64,000 nucleotides of DNA from Microbacterium sp. AK031 (GCF_024807145.1 NZ_JANUCA010000001.1:682001-746000), one strand, 5' to 3'; shown: positions 35,101-43,655, numbered from the stretch's first letter. Made by a program: numbers and translations. Notes: generated by a model not told the origin, from the sequence alone.

Positions 35101-35703
35101 AACCCGCTCGCGCTCGAGGAGTTCGCCGCGCTCGAGCAGCGGCATGCGTTCCTCACGGAGCAACTGGCCGACCTCACCCAGACCAGGCAGGATCTGCTGA
35201 CGATCATCGCCGATCTCGACGAGCGCATGCAGACGATCTTCGCCAGCGCGTTCGAAGACACTCAGCGTGCGTTCGGGGAGGTCTTCCCTCTTCTGTTCCC
35301 TGGCGGGGCCGGCAGCATCTCGCTCACCGATCCCGAGAACATGCTCACGACAGGCATCGAGGTGGCGGTCCGGCCGGTCGGCAAGAAGATCGAGCGGCTC
35401 TCGCTGCTCTCCGGCGGCGAGCGCTCCCTGGCCGCCGTCGCGCTCCTGGTGGCGATCTTCAAGGCCAGGCCGAGTCCGTTCTACATCCTCGACGAGGTGG
35501 AAGCGGCGCTCGACGACGCGAACCTCGGACGCCTGCTGACGGTGTTCGAACAGCTGCGCGAGAGCTCCCAGCTGCTGGTGATCACACACCAGAAGCGCAC
35601 CATGGAGATCGCCGACGCCCTTTACGGCGTGTCGATGCGCCAGGACGGCGTATCGGCGGTCGTCGGTCAGCGCGTGGGCGACAGGGCCGCCGCAGCGAGC
35701 TGA
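32152..35703 (+). CDS. smc: Chromosome segregation protein SMC
   Basis: An 1183-aa condensin ATPase that compacts and segregates the chromosome with ScpA/ScpB. Walker A GPNGSGKSNVVDGLAW is at residues ~32-47, two long coiled-coil arms (~170-490 and ~680-940) flank a hinge (~505-660, with GLVGDAVQVRAGYEAAIAA), and the C-terminal head has the signature LSGGERSLAAVALL (~1083) and Walker B FYILDEVEAALDD (~1108). The ATG at 32152 matches the family N-terminus MHLKSLTLKGFKSFA. It precedes ftsY with only a convergent hydrolase gene between, as in many actinobacteria. Confidence 0.97.
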   Translation: MHLKSLTLKGFKSFAQPTSFVFEPGVTCIVGPNGSGKSNVVDGLAWVMGEQGAKTLRGGKMEDVIFAGTSTRGPLGRAEVQLTIDNSDGALPIDFAEVTISRTLFRNGSSEYAINGSSCRLLDVQELLSDSGLGREMHVIVGQGRLDTVLQASPEDRRGFIEEAAGILKHRRRKEKTLRKLDAMETNLTRLSDLAGEIRRQLKPLGRQAEIAREAQTIAAVVRDAKARIFADDVVALRTALADHTRTEQERHTERLVLTDQAGTVRAGIAKLEADQNSAGVDEARRVTFGLEQAQERMRSLYTLANQRLALLGSEEDDAAVTSVTVTQATIDEAKDEITQISAGLGDAQDAAVSATREVVDARAELDTLDVDIAEQSALVSQHDMRLTALRGTAEAAESALAAVRAAVLRQEAALEAANERRREAADALEQIDDAEAPEGTAAEHAAAYETAQREATTAESDLEELRERLHSVEREAESLTAKASALSSALSLSGGAAEVVRAGGPGVRGLVGDAVQVRAGYEAAIAAVLGPLAEGVLVDDASAAFELAEESTAQQRGVVDFVLAAAPRPTGALPSVEGVIPATEVVTAPDGVLGVLSHVLIADDLSAARRARAVLDALDDTTVTIVTSGGDVVTAQTLRTGSGGERSRLELTAERDAAQERLSEVRVIVDSLREAREDASERVDVTRRAAKEALLALREHDAALATHAEQLNRVTVRHESAVAECERLEAGVAQAQAAVADAESAANEAASALEQAQATPRPVLDASARDGLLEALESARESEVRARLEIETLRERVRAAQARVASLERQREQERDAAAEAARRAVIRRAQREAAAAVAAELPRILDSLDRSVTEARVGLTEAENARSAQNEELTALRVQENSLRERLAGLTESVHGLELQIHEKKLHLTSLLERVASELALDEDILVAEYGPDQPVPRDPLAEADPDAIDDIDPTAIPYDRRMQERRLAESERKLAQLGRVNPLALEEFAALEQRHAFLTEQLADLTQTRQDLLTIIADLDERMQTIFASAFEDTQRAFGEVFPLLFPGGAGSISLTDPENMLTTGIEVAVRPVGKKIERLSLLSGGERSLAAVALLVAIFKARPSPFYILDEVEAALDDANLGRLLTVFEQLRESSQLLVITHQKRTMEIADALYGVSMRQDGVSAVVGQRVGDRAAAAS

Positions 35704-35774
35704 GCCTGCGGCCGCGCACAACTGCGGACCCGCGGGGCGACATGCCGAGCACAGTCCGCATACGGCGGAGTGTC

Positions 35775-36479
35775 TCAGTCCAGATCCGAGGTTGTGCTCG
35801 GTGCCGTGATGGCGCGCGCGAACTGCTCGACGGCAGGCGCGAAGCCCGGTAGGTCCTGCGGGCGGTGAGTCGCGCCTTCGAGCACAATGTGCCGGGCACC
35901 GTGCCCGGTGAGAACACCGGCGATCGTCTCGTATTCGTCGTTCCACCCTCCAGTGACGACGAGAATCGTGATGCCGGTGGTCATGCCGATCCGAACACCG
36001 TGGCCCCACGGGACGTTGCTTGTCGCCCACTGCCGAGCAGCCGCGCGCTCCGCATCCCAGCTGTCTGCATCGAATGCTTCGCCGAACATGAGCGGCCGGA
36101 AGATCGCCCAGAACCCCTGCAGGTTCTCGTCTTCCGTCTGTGCGCGCGCTTCCGTCACGATCGCAATGTGCCGTTCGATCGCGGGCTCGCCACGGGCGAT
36201 GTCGTACAAGGCGGGTTCGACGAGCACGAGCCCTGCGACATCGAGCCGGCCGGATGCTGCCGCGAGCACAGCCGGCACAGCGCCGATCGAGTGGGCATGG
36301 AGAAGGACGCGCGCACCCGGGTATGCGTTGATCAGCGTCTCGACCTGGTCCTGGATGTTCGAGCCGGGCTCGAAGCTCACGAAGCCTCCGGCCGCGGCAT
36401 CCGAATCCGGCCAGGCATCGCGACCGCGCCGGCCGGCACCGTGGATGAACACGCGACGCAAGGCTGGGAGCTGCTGCAT
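35775..36479 (-). CDS. Alpha/beta-hydrolase fold protein
   Basis: A 234-aa hydrolase of unknown substrate. HAHSIGAVPA (~56) is a nucleophile elbow of the form x-H-S-x-G, LVEPALYD follows, and EGATHRPQDLPGF (~205) offers the catalytic histidine. FIHGAGRRG at the N-terminus fits the oxyanion loop. The ATG at 36479 comes six bases after the minus-strand -10 hexamer TACCAT (36491-36486), so a leaderless mRNA is likely; a much longer in-frame extension over ftsY is rejected. It sits back-to-back with ftsY and converges on smc. Confidence 0.8.
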   Translation of the reverse strand: MQQLPALRRVFIHGAGRRGRDAWPDSDAAAGGFVSFEPGSNIQDQVETLINAYPGARVLLHAHSIGAVPAVLAAASGRLDVAGLVLVEPALYDIARGEPAIERHIAIVTEARAQTEDENLQGFWAIFRPLMFGEAFDADSWDAERAAARQWATSNVPWGHGVRIGMTTGITILVVTGGWNDEYETIAGVLTGHGARHIVLEGATHRPQDLPGFAPAVEQFARAITAPSTTSDLD

Positions 36480-36512
36480 CCCGCGATGGTACCGGCACCG
36501 TAGGCTGGACGC

Positions 36513-37388
36513 ATGGCGGAGAAGTCCTGGTCCCTCGGTCGCGCGCTGCGCGGCATGTTCGTCAAGCCCACGATCGATGAGACGACGTGGGAAGACCTTG
36601 AGACAGCGCTGATCACGGCCGACTTCGGTCCCGACATCTCCGAGCGGATCGTCGAAGAACTTCGCGAGAAGGTCGTGCGCTACCGCACCACCGATCCACA
36701 GGATCTGCAGCGCATGCTCCGCGAGACGCTCGAAGAGCACTTCGCGAAGTTCGACACGACCCTCAAGCTCACCGAGCGTCCTGCCGTCGTGCTCGTCGTC
36801 GGAGTGAACGGCGTCGGCAAGACGACGACCATCGGCAAGTTCACGAAGTTCCTGCGCGGATACCAGCGCAGTGTGGTCGTCGGCGCCGCCGACACGTTCC
36901 GTGCGGCCGCTGTCGATCAGCTGGCGACCTGGGCGCAGCGCGGGGGAGCGGCTGTCGTCCGCCCGCAGCAGGAGGGCCAGGATCCGGCTTCCGTCGCCTA
37001 TCAGACCATCGAGTACGCCCAGCGCGAGGGCATCGAGATCGCGATCATAGACACTGCCGGACGCCTGCACACCAAAGGCGGGCTCATGGATGAGCTCTCG
37101 AAGATCCGCCGTGTGATCGAGAAGCAGGCGCCGATCAGCGAGGTGCTGCTGGTACTCGATGCGACCACGGGACAGAACGGCGTCATGCAGGCCGAGGCCT
37201 TCCTCGAGCACGCCGGGGTCACCGGACTCGTGCTCACCAAACTTGACGGCTCGGCGAAGGGCGGCTTCGTCCTCGCTGTGCAGGAGCGCACCGGCATCCC
37301 CGTCAAACTCCTCGGTCAAGGTGAGGGAATCGACGACCTCACCGGATTCACGCCACACGTCTTCGTGGCATCTCTTGTCGGTCAGTGA
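36513..37388 (+). CDS. ftsY: Signal recognition particle receptor FtsY
   Basis: A 291-aa SRP GTPase that docks ribosome-SRP complexes at the membrane. G1 GVNGVGKTTT (97-106), DTFRAAAVDQL (~127), G3 DTAGRLHTKGG (180-190) and G4 TKLDGSAKGG (242-251) are complete. The acidic A domain of E. coli FtsY is missing; only a short N domain precedes the GTPase, as in many actinobacteria. It starts six bases after TAGGCT (36501-36506). Its partner Ffh is encoded at 40280. Confidence 0.97.
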   Translation: MAEKSWSLGRALRGMFVKPTIDETTWEDLETALITADFGPDISERIVEELREKVVRYRTTDPQDLQRMLRETLEEHFAKFDTTLKLTERPAVVLVVGVNGVGKTTTIGKFTKFLRGYQRSVVVGAADTFRAAAVDQLATWAQRGGAAVVRPQQEGQDPASVAYQTIEYAQREGIEIAIIDTAGRLHTKGGLMDELSKIRRVIEKQAPISEVLLVLDATTGQNGVMQAEAFLEHAGVTGLVLTKLDGSAKGGFVLAVQERTGIPVKLLGQGEGIDDLTGFTPHVFVASLVGQ

Positions 37389-37409
37389 TCGGACTGGTTT
37401 CATAGCGTT

Positions 37410-37910
37410 ATGGCGATCGAACACGACTACTTCGGGCTCCTGTCCTCAGGGCCGGACGGATCGATCTTCTGGTCCGAGACGGTGGACCTGGGCGACCAGG
37501 CGGTGACAGTGGATCTCACCGCGCCTGATCAGGATGACGTCTCGCCCGACGCGCTCGACATCGCCGCTGCGCTGATCTCAGGACTCGAAGAAGTCGACGG
37601 TGCCGCACGACGCGGCATGCTCGCCGAAGTGGACGATCGCGCGAGCGAGGTGACCGAGTACATCCTGCAGCAGCAGGAGGCGTACGGCGATGAGCTCGAA
37701 GATGTGCTCGTCGACGTCAGCGCGGACCCGGCGGTCGACATCATCCGTTCGATGCGTCTCATGAGCATGACGATCCTCGCCGACGAGCACGGCGGATCGG
37801 AGCCGTTCGCGGTTCTCGAATATGCCCTCGACCCGGACAACACCGACGATGTGCTCCTGGTCAACCTCTCCTCAGACGGCTCGGTGCAGTCGGTCATGAG
37901 CGGCGACTAG
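37410..37910 (+). CDS. DUF2004-like protein
   Basis: A 166-aa acidic protein. The opening IEHDYFGLLSSGPDGSIFW and following beta-rich stretch resemble the DUF2004 family, and the C-terminal part resembles regions of unknown function in the same family. No catalytic motif or membrane segment is visible. It follows ftsY by 21 bp and is probably co-transcribed; the stop codon lies within a strong inverted repeat that likely ends the transcript. Confidence 0.75.
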   Translation: MAIEHDYFGLLSSGPDGSIFWSETVDLGDQAVTVDLTAPDQDDVSPDALDIAAALISGLEEVDGAARRGMLAEVDDRASEVTEYILQQQEAYGDELEDVLVDVSADPAVDIIRSMRLMSMTILADEHGGSEPFAVLEYALDPDNTDDVLLVNLSSDGSVQSVMSGD

Positions 37911-37927
37911 CGTCAACCGCCGCTCAT
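37896..37927. terminator. Bidirectional terminator-like hairpin between DUF2004-like gene and lipA
   Basis: ATGAGCGGCG (37896-37905) and CGCCGCTCAT (37918-37927) form a perfect 10-bp stem with a 12-nt loop. The left arm includes the last codons of the DUF2004-like gene, and the right arm lies 10 bp before the lipA stop, so it can serve both converging transcripts. Confidence 0.6.
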
Positions 37928-37936
37928 AACCGAGCG

Positions 37937-38929
37937 TCACACCGCTTGCGCGAAACCGAGATCGGCGCTGTCGGAGATGTGAGACAGGTGAGCGGGGATC
38001 TCGCGGCCCTTGGAGAGCATCGACTGCGCCCACAGCCGACCAGCGCGGTACGACGACCTCACGAGCGGCCCGGCCAGGACTCCGAGGAATCCGATGCGCT
38101 CGGCCTCCTCCTTGAACTCCACGAACTCCGCGGGCTTCACCCAGCGCGCGACCGGCAGGTGCCGGGGCGTGGGACGCAGGTACTGGGTGATCGTGATGAT
38201 GTCGCAGCCGGCGTCGTGCAGATCCTGCAGCGCCTGCACGACCTCTTTCGGTTCTTCGCCCATGCCGAGGATCAGGTTCGACTTCGTGATGAGACCGGCA
38301 TCGCGCGCCTGGGTGAGCACTCCGAGGGAACGCTCGTAACGGAATGCGGGCCGGATGCGCTTGAAGATGCGCGGGACCGTCTCGACATTGTGCGCGAACA
38401 CCTCCGGGCGCGCATCGAAGATCTGGCCGAGATAGGCCGGGTCGCCGTTGTGGTCGTTGGCGAGCAGCTCCACGCCTGTGTTCGGATTCTCTGCGTGGAT
38501 CCGACGGACCGTCTCGGCGTTGAGCCAGGCGCCGGTGTCGGGGAGGTCATCCCTGGCGACGCTGGTGACCGTGGCGTAGCGCAGTCCCATGCGGGTGACG
38601 CTCTCGGCGACGCGGCGTGGCTCGTCCGTGTCGTAGTCGGCAGGCTTGCCGGTGTCGATCTGGCAGAAGTCGCATCGCCTCGTGCACTGCGAGCCCCCGA
38701 TGAGGAATGTCGCTTCTCGGTCTTCCCAGCACTCGAAGATGTTCGGACAGCCCGCCTCTTGACAGACGGTGTGCAGGCCTTCTTCCTTCACGAGCGAATG
38801 CAGTGCCGTGTACTCCGGCCCCATCTTCGCCTTGGTCTTGATCCAGTCCGGCTTGCGCTCGATCGGCGTCTCGGCGTTGCGGACCTCCAGCCGGAGGAGC
38901 TTGCGTCCTTCGGGGGCAGCGGCGCTCAC
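37937..38929 (-). CDS. lipA: Lipoyl synthase
   Basis: A 330-aa radical-SAM enzyme that inserts two sulfurs into octanoyl-lysine to make lipoate. The radical-SAM cluster motif is [11 protein letters not shown] (residues ~82-92), and the auxiliary cluster ligands are in [13 protein letters not shown] (~56-68). The C-terminal RSSYRAG supplies the conserved serine. It overlaps lipB by 4 bp. Its product would serve the lipoyl-dependent E2 encoded at 62120. Confidence 0.97.
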   Translation of the reverse strand: MSAAAPEGRKLLRLEVRNAETPIERKPDWIKTKAKMGPEYTALHSLVKEEGLHTVCQEAGCPNIFECWEDREATFLIGGSQCTRRCDFCQIDTGKPADYDTDEPRRVAESVTRMGLRYATVTSVARDDLPDTGAWLNAETVRRIHAENPNTGVELLANDHNGDPAYLGQIFDARPEVFAHNVETVPRIFKRIRPAFRYERSLGVLTQARDAGLITKSNLILGMGEEPKEVVQALQDLHDAGCDIITITQYLRPTPRHLPVARWVKPAEFVEFKEEAERIGFLGVLAGPLVRSSYRAGRLWAQSMLSKGREIPAHLSHISDSADLGFAQAV

Positions 38930-39564
38930 GCGGGAACTCCTTCGTATTCGACGGCGAACGCTTCAGCGACCGCGTCAACGATGTCGGCGGGCGAGACATC
39001 ACGCCCGACCGCTTCGCTGACCGTCGTGACGCCGGCATCCGAGATGCCGCACGGGATGATGCCGCGGAATCCGGAGAGCGTGTTGTCGCAGTTGATCGCG
39101 AAACCGTGCATCGTCACACCCTGCTGCACGCGCACGCCGATCGCTGCGACCTTGTCCTCGGAGAGAGGGCGGCGCACCCACACGCCGCTTCGCCCGTCGA
39201 CCTGGTAACCGTCGACGCCGAGCGGGCGCAGGATGTCGATCAGCAGCAGCTCCAGTCGCCGCACGTGCGCGACGACGTCCATGGGCTCTGGCAGGCGCAC
39301 GATCGGGTATCCGACGAGTTGGCCTGGTCCGTGCCAGGTGATCTTTCCGCCGCGATCGACGTCGACCACGGGCGTGCCGTCCTGCGGACGCTCCTGCGGC
39401 TCGGTGCGCTTGCCCGCGGTGTAGACGGCTTCGTGCTCGAGCAGGATCAGAGTGTCGGGACGCGTGCCGTCGACGACATCTCGATGGATGCCGCGCTGCA
39501 GTTCCCACCCATCGAGATATGGGACGTATGCCGGAGCGAGTCCGGCAGTGAGGATGTCGAGCAT
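38926..39564 (-). CDS. lipB: Octanoyltransferase
   Basis: A 212-aa enzyme that moves octanoate from acyl-carrier protein to lipoyl domains. [18 protein letters not shown] (~71-88) is the signature and GFAINCDN (~154) contains the catalytic cysteine with its lysine partner in [16 protein letters not shown] precedes the ATG. It is followed by lipA in a coupled operon and lies divergent to a TetR regulator with an operator-like dyad between. Confidence 0.97.
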   Translation of the reverse strand: MLDILTAGLAPAYVPYLDGWELQRGIHRDVVDGTRPDTLILLEHEAVYTAGKRTEPQERPQDGTPVVDVDRGGKITWHGPGQLVGYPIVRLPEPMDVVAHVRRLELLLIDILRPLGVDGYQVDGRSGVWVRRPLSEDKVAAIGVRVQQGVTMHGFAINCDNTLSGFRGIIPCGISDAGVTTVSEAVGRDVSPADIVDAVAEAFAVEYEGVPA

Positions 39565-39578
39565 GGTCGCCTTTCACC

Positions 39579-39603
39579 TATTGTTGGATGCGGTCTAACA
39601 ATA
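39579..39603. promoter_or_regulatory. Operator-like dyad between lipB and tetR
   Basis: TATTGTT (39579-39585) and AACAATA (39597-39603) are perfect 7-bp arms around an 11-bp centre, with further partial symmetry (GA/TC) inside. The AT-rich arms stand out in this GC-rich region. It is a likely binding site for the adjacent TetR regulator, 15 bp before lipB. Confidence 0.65.
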
Positions 39604-39643
39604 CTCTTCCCGGTCGAGAACGCACGCGCGGTACGGTAAGTGG

Positions 39644-40231
39644 ATGACCATCGAACCGCGCGCCGGACGCCCCCGCGCCTCGTCGCGCGAGGTGCTTGCC
39701 GAGGCGGCGTGCGAGTTGTTCCTGGAACAGGGATACGACGCGACCTCGGTGGCCGACATCACGCAACGGGCCGGCGTGAGTCGCTCGAGCTTCTTCAACT
39801 ACTTCTCGTCGAAGAGCGATGTGCTCTGGTCAGGGTTGGACGCCAGGATCGATACCGCGATCGTCGCCCTGGGCGGACTGAGGGCGGATGCCGACGCCGC
39901 CGCTGTGCGGGGCATCCTGTCTGATGTGGTCAGCGACTTCGCGCCTGATCCGCTGGCTCTCGCGCTGCGCAACGCGACCGCCATGGGACTTGAGGAGGAA
40001 CTGGTCCGCGACACTGGTCTGCGTCACGCCCGCCTCGCTGCGGGAATCGCGGATGCCGCGTGCCGCAGCGGGATCAGCGCGATCCGCGCCGACATCCTCG
40101 GTGCCGCTCACGCGGCCGCCGTGCTGTCCTCGCTGCGCGTGTGGGCAGAGCGAGGGGCCGGGCACGGCTCTCCGGAGGCGCTGTTCGAGGAGGCGTTGGC
40201 GAGCATCCACGATCTTCCGTGGCGTGCCTGA
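39644..40231 (+). CDS. TetR-family transcriptional regulator
   Basis: A 195-aa regulator with an N-terminal helix-turn-helix, VADITQRAGVSRSSFFNYFSSKSDVL (~36-61), and a helical ligand domain lacking obvious clues. The ATG is six bases after TACGGT (39632-39637), so the mRNA is probably leaderless. Position suggests control of lipBA or of itself via the dyad at 39579; a direct link between TetR proteins and lipoate genes is not something I can support further. It precedes ffh by 48 bp. Confidence 0.88.
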   Translation: MTIEPRAGRPRASSREVLAEAACELFLEQGYDATSVADITQRAGVSRSSFFNYFSSKSDVLWSGLDARIDTAIVALGGLRADADAAAVRGILSDVVSDFAPDPLALALRNATAMGLEEELVRDTGLRHARLAAGIADAACRSGISAIRADILGAAHAAAVLSSLRVWAERGAGHGSPEALFEEALASIHDLPWRA

Positions 40232-40263
40232 CGCCTGGACAGCGTTCGCCGCATCCGCTCGCG

Positions 40264-40269
40264 TAGAAT
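40264..40269 (+). promoter_or_regulatory. -10 element of ffh
   Basis: TAGAAT ends ten bases before the ffh ATG, giving a leader of only about three to four bases. No Shine-Dalgarno sequence fits in that space. Confidence 0.5.
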
Positions 40270-40279
40270 CGAAAGCACC

Positions 40280-41830
40280 ATGGCTACCTTTGGCACGCTC
40301 TCCGATCGGCTCACCGAGACATTCCGCAACCTTCGCACGAAGGGAAAGCTCACCGCGGCCGACGTCGACGGCACCGTGCGCGAGATCCGTCGCGCGCTGC
40401 TGGACGCTGACGTCGCGCTCGTCGTCGTGAAGGAGTTCACCGCGAAGGTTCGCGAGCGCGCGCTCGGCGACGAGGTCAGCAAGGCTCTGAACCCCGCCCA
40501 GCAGGTCGTGCAGATCGTCAATGAGGAACTCGTGCAGATCCTCGGCGGAGAGCAGCGTCGTCTCGAGTTCGCGAAGACCCCGCCGACTGTCATCATGCTC
40601 GCGGGCCTCCAGGGCTCCGGTAAGACGACGTTCGCCGGGAAGCTGGCGAAGCAGCTGGAGAAGGACGGCCACACCCCGCTTCTCGTCGCTGCCGACCTCC
40701 AGCGCCCGAACGCCGTGAACCAGCTGCAGGTGGTCGCAGAGCAGGCCGGTGCCACCATCTACGCGCCCGAACCGGGCAACGGCGTCGGTGACCCCGTCAA
40801 GGTGTCTCGCGACGGCGTGGAGCACGCCCGCCGTCAGCAGCACGACGTGGTCATCATCGACACCGCCGGCCGGCTCGGCGTCGATGCCGACCTCATGAAG
40901 CAGGCGTCCGACATCCGCAAGGCCGTCAACCCCGACGAGGTCCTGTTCGTCATCGACGCGATGATCGGTCAGGATGCCGTCAACACGGCGAAGGCCTTCC
41001 AGGAGGGCGTCGACTTCACCGGCGTCGTGCTCTCCAAGCTCGACGGCGACGCGCGAGGCGGCGCTGCGCTGTCGGTGGCATCGGTCACCGGCCGTCCGAT
41101 CATCTACGCCTCCACCGGTGAGGGTCTGGACGACCTCGAACCGTTCCACCCCGACCGCATGGCGAGCCGCATCCTCGACCTCGGTGACATCCTCACCCTC
41201 ATCGAGCAGGCTCAGCAGGCTTTCGACGAGGAAGAAGCGCAGAAGGTCGCGGAGAAGTTCGCGACCGACCAGTTCACTCTTGAGGACTTCCTCGGCCAGC
41301 TTCAGCAGATGAAGAAGATGGGCTCGATGAAGAAGATGCTCGGGATGCTCCCGGGTATGGGCCAGATGAAGCAGCAGCTCGAAGACTTCGACGAGAAGGA
41401 GATCGATCGCACTGAGGCGATCATCCGGTCGATGACGCCGGGCGAGCGACAGAACCCCAAGGTCCTCAACGGCTCGCGCCGCATTCGCATCGCCAAGGGC
41501 TCCGGCATGACCGTCACCGACGTGAACCAGCTCGTGCAGCGCTTCGATCAGGCGGCGAAGATGATGAAGACCGTCGCGCGCGGGGGCACTCCGAACATCC
41601 CGGGCATGGGCTCGATGCCTGGCATGGGGCGTCCCGGCGCTTCGTCCAAGCGCGGCAAGAAGGGCAAGGCCAAGGGGCCATCGCGGTCGGGGAACCCGGC
41701 CAAGCGCGCTGCCGAGAACGCCGGTCTGCCGACCGGTCCCTCGACGGGCTCGGGATTCGGCCTCGGTGGTCAGAAGGCGCCGACCGAAGCGGATCTGGCC
41801 GAGATCCAGAAACTGTTCGGCAAGGGCTGA
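40280..41830 (+). CDS. ffh: Signal recognition particle protein Ffh
   Basis: A 516-aa SRP54 GTPase that binds signal sequences as they leave the ribosome. G1 GLQGSGKTTF (109-118), G3 DTAGRLGVDADL (~194) and G4 SKLDGDARGG (~250) are intact. The methionine-rich M domain (~330-430, with MKKMGSMKKMLGMLPGMGQMK) binds signal peptides and SRP RNA. A C-terminal Gly/Lys/Pro tail (~445-516) goes beyond the E. coli length, as is common in actinobacteria. It works with FtsY (36513). Confidence 0.97.
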   Translation: MATFGTLSDRLTETFRNLRTKGKLTAADVDGTVREIRRALLDADVALVVVKEFTAKVRERALGDEVSKALNPAQQVVQIVNEELVQILGGEQRRLEFAKTPPTVIMLAGLQGSGKTTFAGKLAKQLEKDGHTPLLVAADLQRPNAVNQLQVVAEQAGATIYAPEPGNGVGDPVKVSRDGVEHARRQQHDVVIIDTAGRLGVDADLMKQASDIRKAVNPDEVLFVIDAMIGQDAVNTAKAFQEGVDFTGVVLSKLDGDARGGAALSVASVTGRPIIYASTGEGLDDLEPFHPDRMASRILDLGDILTLIEQAQQAFDEEEAQKVAEKFATDQFTLEDFLGQLQQMKKMGSMKKMLGMLPGMGQMKQQLEDFDEKEIDRTEAIIRSMTPGERQNPKVLNGSRRIRIAKGSGMTVTDVNQLVQRFDQAAKMMKTVARGGTPNIPGMGSMPGMGRPGASSKRGKKGKAKGPSRSGNPAKRAAENAGLPTGPSTGSGFGLGGQKAPTEADLAEIQKLFGKG

Positions 41831-41843
41831 GCTCAGGCTTCGA

Positions 41844-41892
41844 CTCGCCGGCGCTCGCTCAACCCATCTCGTCTCGCTGGCGCTCGCTCAAC
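41844..41892. repeat. Direct repeat after ffh
   Basis: Two 20-bp copies, 41844-41863 and 41873-41892, differ at one base and share the core GGCGCTCGCTCAAC with a 29-bp period. The second copy runs over the glpD stop codon. I recall similar CTCGCT...GCTCGCTCAACGAC units scattered in Microbacterium genomes as intergenic repeats. Confidence 0.6.
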
Positions 41893-43606
41893 GACCCACG
41901 GGAACGGCGGCGGCCGCGAGATCGACGCCGTGGGCCTCGCACAGCTGTGTCGAAGTGTCGTCGATCTCGGACGCGGTCCGCGCGGCATCCCAGCCCAGAA
42001 GCGGCGCCAGGGCGCCGGCGATCGCCTGCACGGCCGTCGCGTCCGCATCTCCGGTGAAGGCGAGGCTCGTCCGTCGGAAGATGACGTCAGAGACATGGCA
42101 GACCTGCTCGCGCTCGACCATCCAGGCGAGCTCGCGGGTTGACAACGCATCCCCGACGACCGGCTCGTCATCGCCATCGGCGAGGAAGTCCGCGACATCT
42201 GACGCGCGCGTTCCGTAGCGGACGAAGAGCGTGCGACCGCGATCGGTGTCGCCGACGTTCTGGCGCAGCCACTCGATGCGGCGACGTGGCGTACGCGGAT
42301 AGCCGCTTCCGCCGCCGATGCGCACGCCGACCGTGCTGGCCACCCGCTGGCGCCCGAGTTCCTCCAGCACATGATCGGCGAGGTTCTCGCCCAGAGCGCG
42401 GAACGTCGTCCACTTGCCGCCGACGAGGCTGAACACGGCGGGGGAGCCGGCGTCCTTGCGCCGTTCGATCCGGTAGTCGCGCGAGACGAAGCCGGGAGCG
42501 GTGTCGTCGTGGTGCGGCAACGGACGGATGCCGGAGTAGCGGTACACGATCTGTGACCGATCGACGGAGATCGTCGGGAAAACATGACCGATCAGGTCGA
42601 AGAAGTAGTCGACCTCTTCGTCCGTGCAGCGCGCGGGCTCACGCGGGTCGGCCTCAAGATCGGTGGTGCCGACGAGTACGCGGCCCTTGAGCGGATAGAT
42701 GAGCACGATGCGGCCATCCGAATGCTCGAAGAAGATCTCACGCCCACCCGTGGCTTCGAGCAGCTCGGGGTGGTCGAGCACGATGTGTGAACCCTTGGTG
42801 CCGCCCATGAACGCCGTGTCGGTGCCCAGCGCCTCGTTCGTGAGATCCGTCCAGGGTCCGGATGCGTTGACGACGACATCGGCGCTGATGTGGAATTCGA
42901 CTCCGGTCTCGCGATCATAAAGCCGCACGCCATCGTCATCGAGCCCGACGGCCTCGACATAGTTGAGCGCGCGTGCCCCAGAGTGCGCGGACTCACCATC
43001 GCGGAGCACGTCCAGCGCGAGCCGCTCAGGATCGTGCACCGACGCGTCGTAGTAGGTCGCGGTGTACTTGATGTTCGCATCCAGCTTCGGAAGCTGCGCG
43101 AGCGACTTCTTGCGGCCGAGGAAGCGATGACGGGGGACGCTGCCGCCGTCACGGGAGAACGTGTCGTACAGCGTGAGGCCGAGCTTGATCAGGAACGCGC
43201 CGCGTTCCTGCGGCTTTCCCTGCCGATGGGTGAGGAAGCGCAGCGGTGCGGTGAGGATTCCCGAGAAGGTGGAGTAGATCGGGATCGTCGTCTCGAGCGG
43301 CTTGACGTAGTGGGGCGCGATCTTCAGCAGGCCGTTGCGCTCCTGCACGGATTCCTTCACCAGACGGAACTCGCCGTTCTCGAGGTAGCGGATGCCGCCG
43401 TGGATCATGTGACTGGATGCCGCAGTCGCACCAGAGGCGAAGTCGGCTCGGTCGATCAGCAGCACGTCCACTCCTTGCATCGCGAGGTCTCGGAACGTCG
43501 AGATCCCGTTGATCCCCGCGCCGATCACGACGACCGAAGTGCGTCCGCTCTCGCGCGCTGCGCGCACGCCTTCTCGTTCCATGACGGTGCTGTTGCGCTC
43601 ACTCAT
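41888..43606 (-). CDS. glpD: Aerobic glycerol-3-phosphate dehydrogenase
   Basis: A 572-aa FAD flavoprotein that oxidises sn-glycerol-3-phosphate to dihydroxyacetone phosphate and passes electrons to the quinone pool. VVVIGAGINGISTFRDLA (~21-38) is the FAD-binding motif, ATAASSHMIHGGIRYLENGEF follows as in the family, and a C-terminal helical domain (~430-572) is present. GAGGAGAGACG precedes the ATG. It is divergent from the SorC-type regulator with operator-like sites between. It and glpK (44767) form a glycerol catabolic set; no glpF is in the window. Confidence 0.95.
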   Translation of the reverse strand: MSERNSTVMEREGVRAARESGRTSVVVIGAGINGISTFRDLAMQGVDVLLIDRADFASGATAASSHMIHGGIRYLENGEFRLVKESVQERNGLLKIAPHYVKPLETTIPIYSTFSGILTAPLRFLTHRQGKPQERGAFLIKLGLTLYDTFSRDGGSVPRHRFLGRKKSLAQLPKLDANIKYTATYYDASVHDPERLALDVLRDGESAHSGARALNYVEAVGLDDDGVRLYDRETGVEFHISADVVVNASGPWTDLTNEALGTDTAFMGGTKGSHIVLDHPELLEATGGREIFFEHSDGRIVLIYPLKGRVLVGTTDLEADPREPARCTDEEVDYFFDLIGHVFPTISVDRSQIVYRYSGIRPLPHHDDTAPGFVSRDYRIERRKDAGSPAVFSLVGGKWTTFRALGENLADHVLEELGRQRVASTVGVRIGGGSGYPRTPRRRIEWLRQNVGDTDRGRTLFVRYGTRASDVADFLADGDDEPVVGDALSTRELAWMVEREQVCHVSDVIFRRTSLAFTGDADATAVQAIAGALAPLLGWDAARTASEIDDTSTQLCEAHGVDLAAAAVPVGR

Positions 43607-43639
43607 CGTCTCTCCTCGTTCGGCCTTCAAGGTATAGCC

Positions 43640-43655
43640 TGTGCTCGACAGCACA
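43640..43655. promoter_or_regulatory. CRP/GlxR-like palindrome between glpD and the SorC-type regulator
   Basis: TGTGCT-CGAC-AGCACA is a perfect palindrome of the form TGTG-N8-CACA, resembling the CRP-family (GlxR in actinobacteria) site. It is next to the glpD -10 region and just after the regulator's -10 TAGCCT (43635-43640). Cyclic-AMP control of glycerol use is known in other bacteria; here it is inferred. Confidence 0.55.

Noticed and set aside
35723-35760. Possible terminator between smc and the hydrolase gene
   Set aside because: TGCGGAC and GTCCGCA can pair (7 bp), but the 24-nt loop and lack of a T tract make it too weak to list as a feature.
35775-37424. 549-codon minus-strand frame extending the alpha/beta hydrolase N-terminally across ftsY
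   Set aside because: The extension lies over a clear ftsY gene and reads as low-information sequence; the ATG at 36479 with a correctly spaced -10 is the true start.
37946-39208. 420-codon plus-strand frame over lipA and lipB
   Set aside because: Both lipA and lipB have complete signature motifs on the minus strand; this frame has none.
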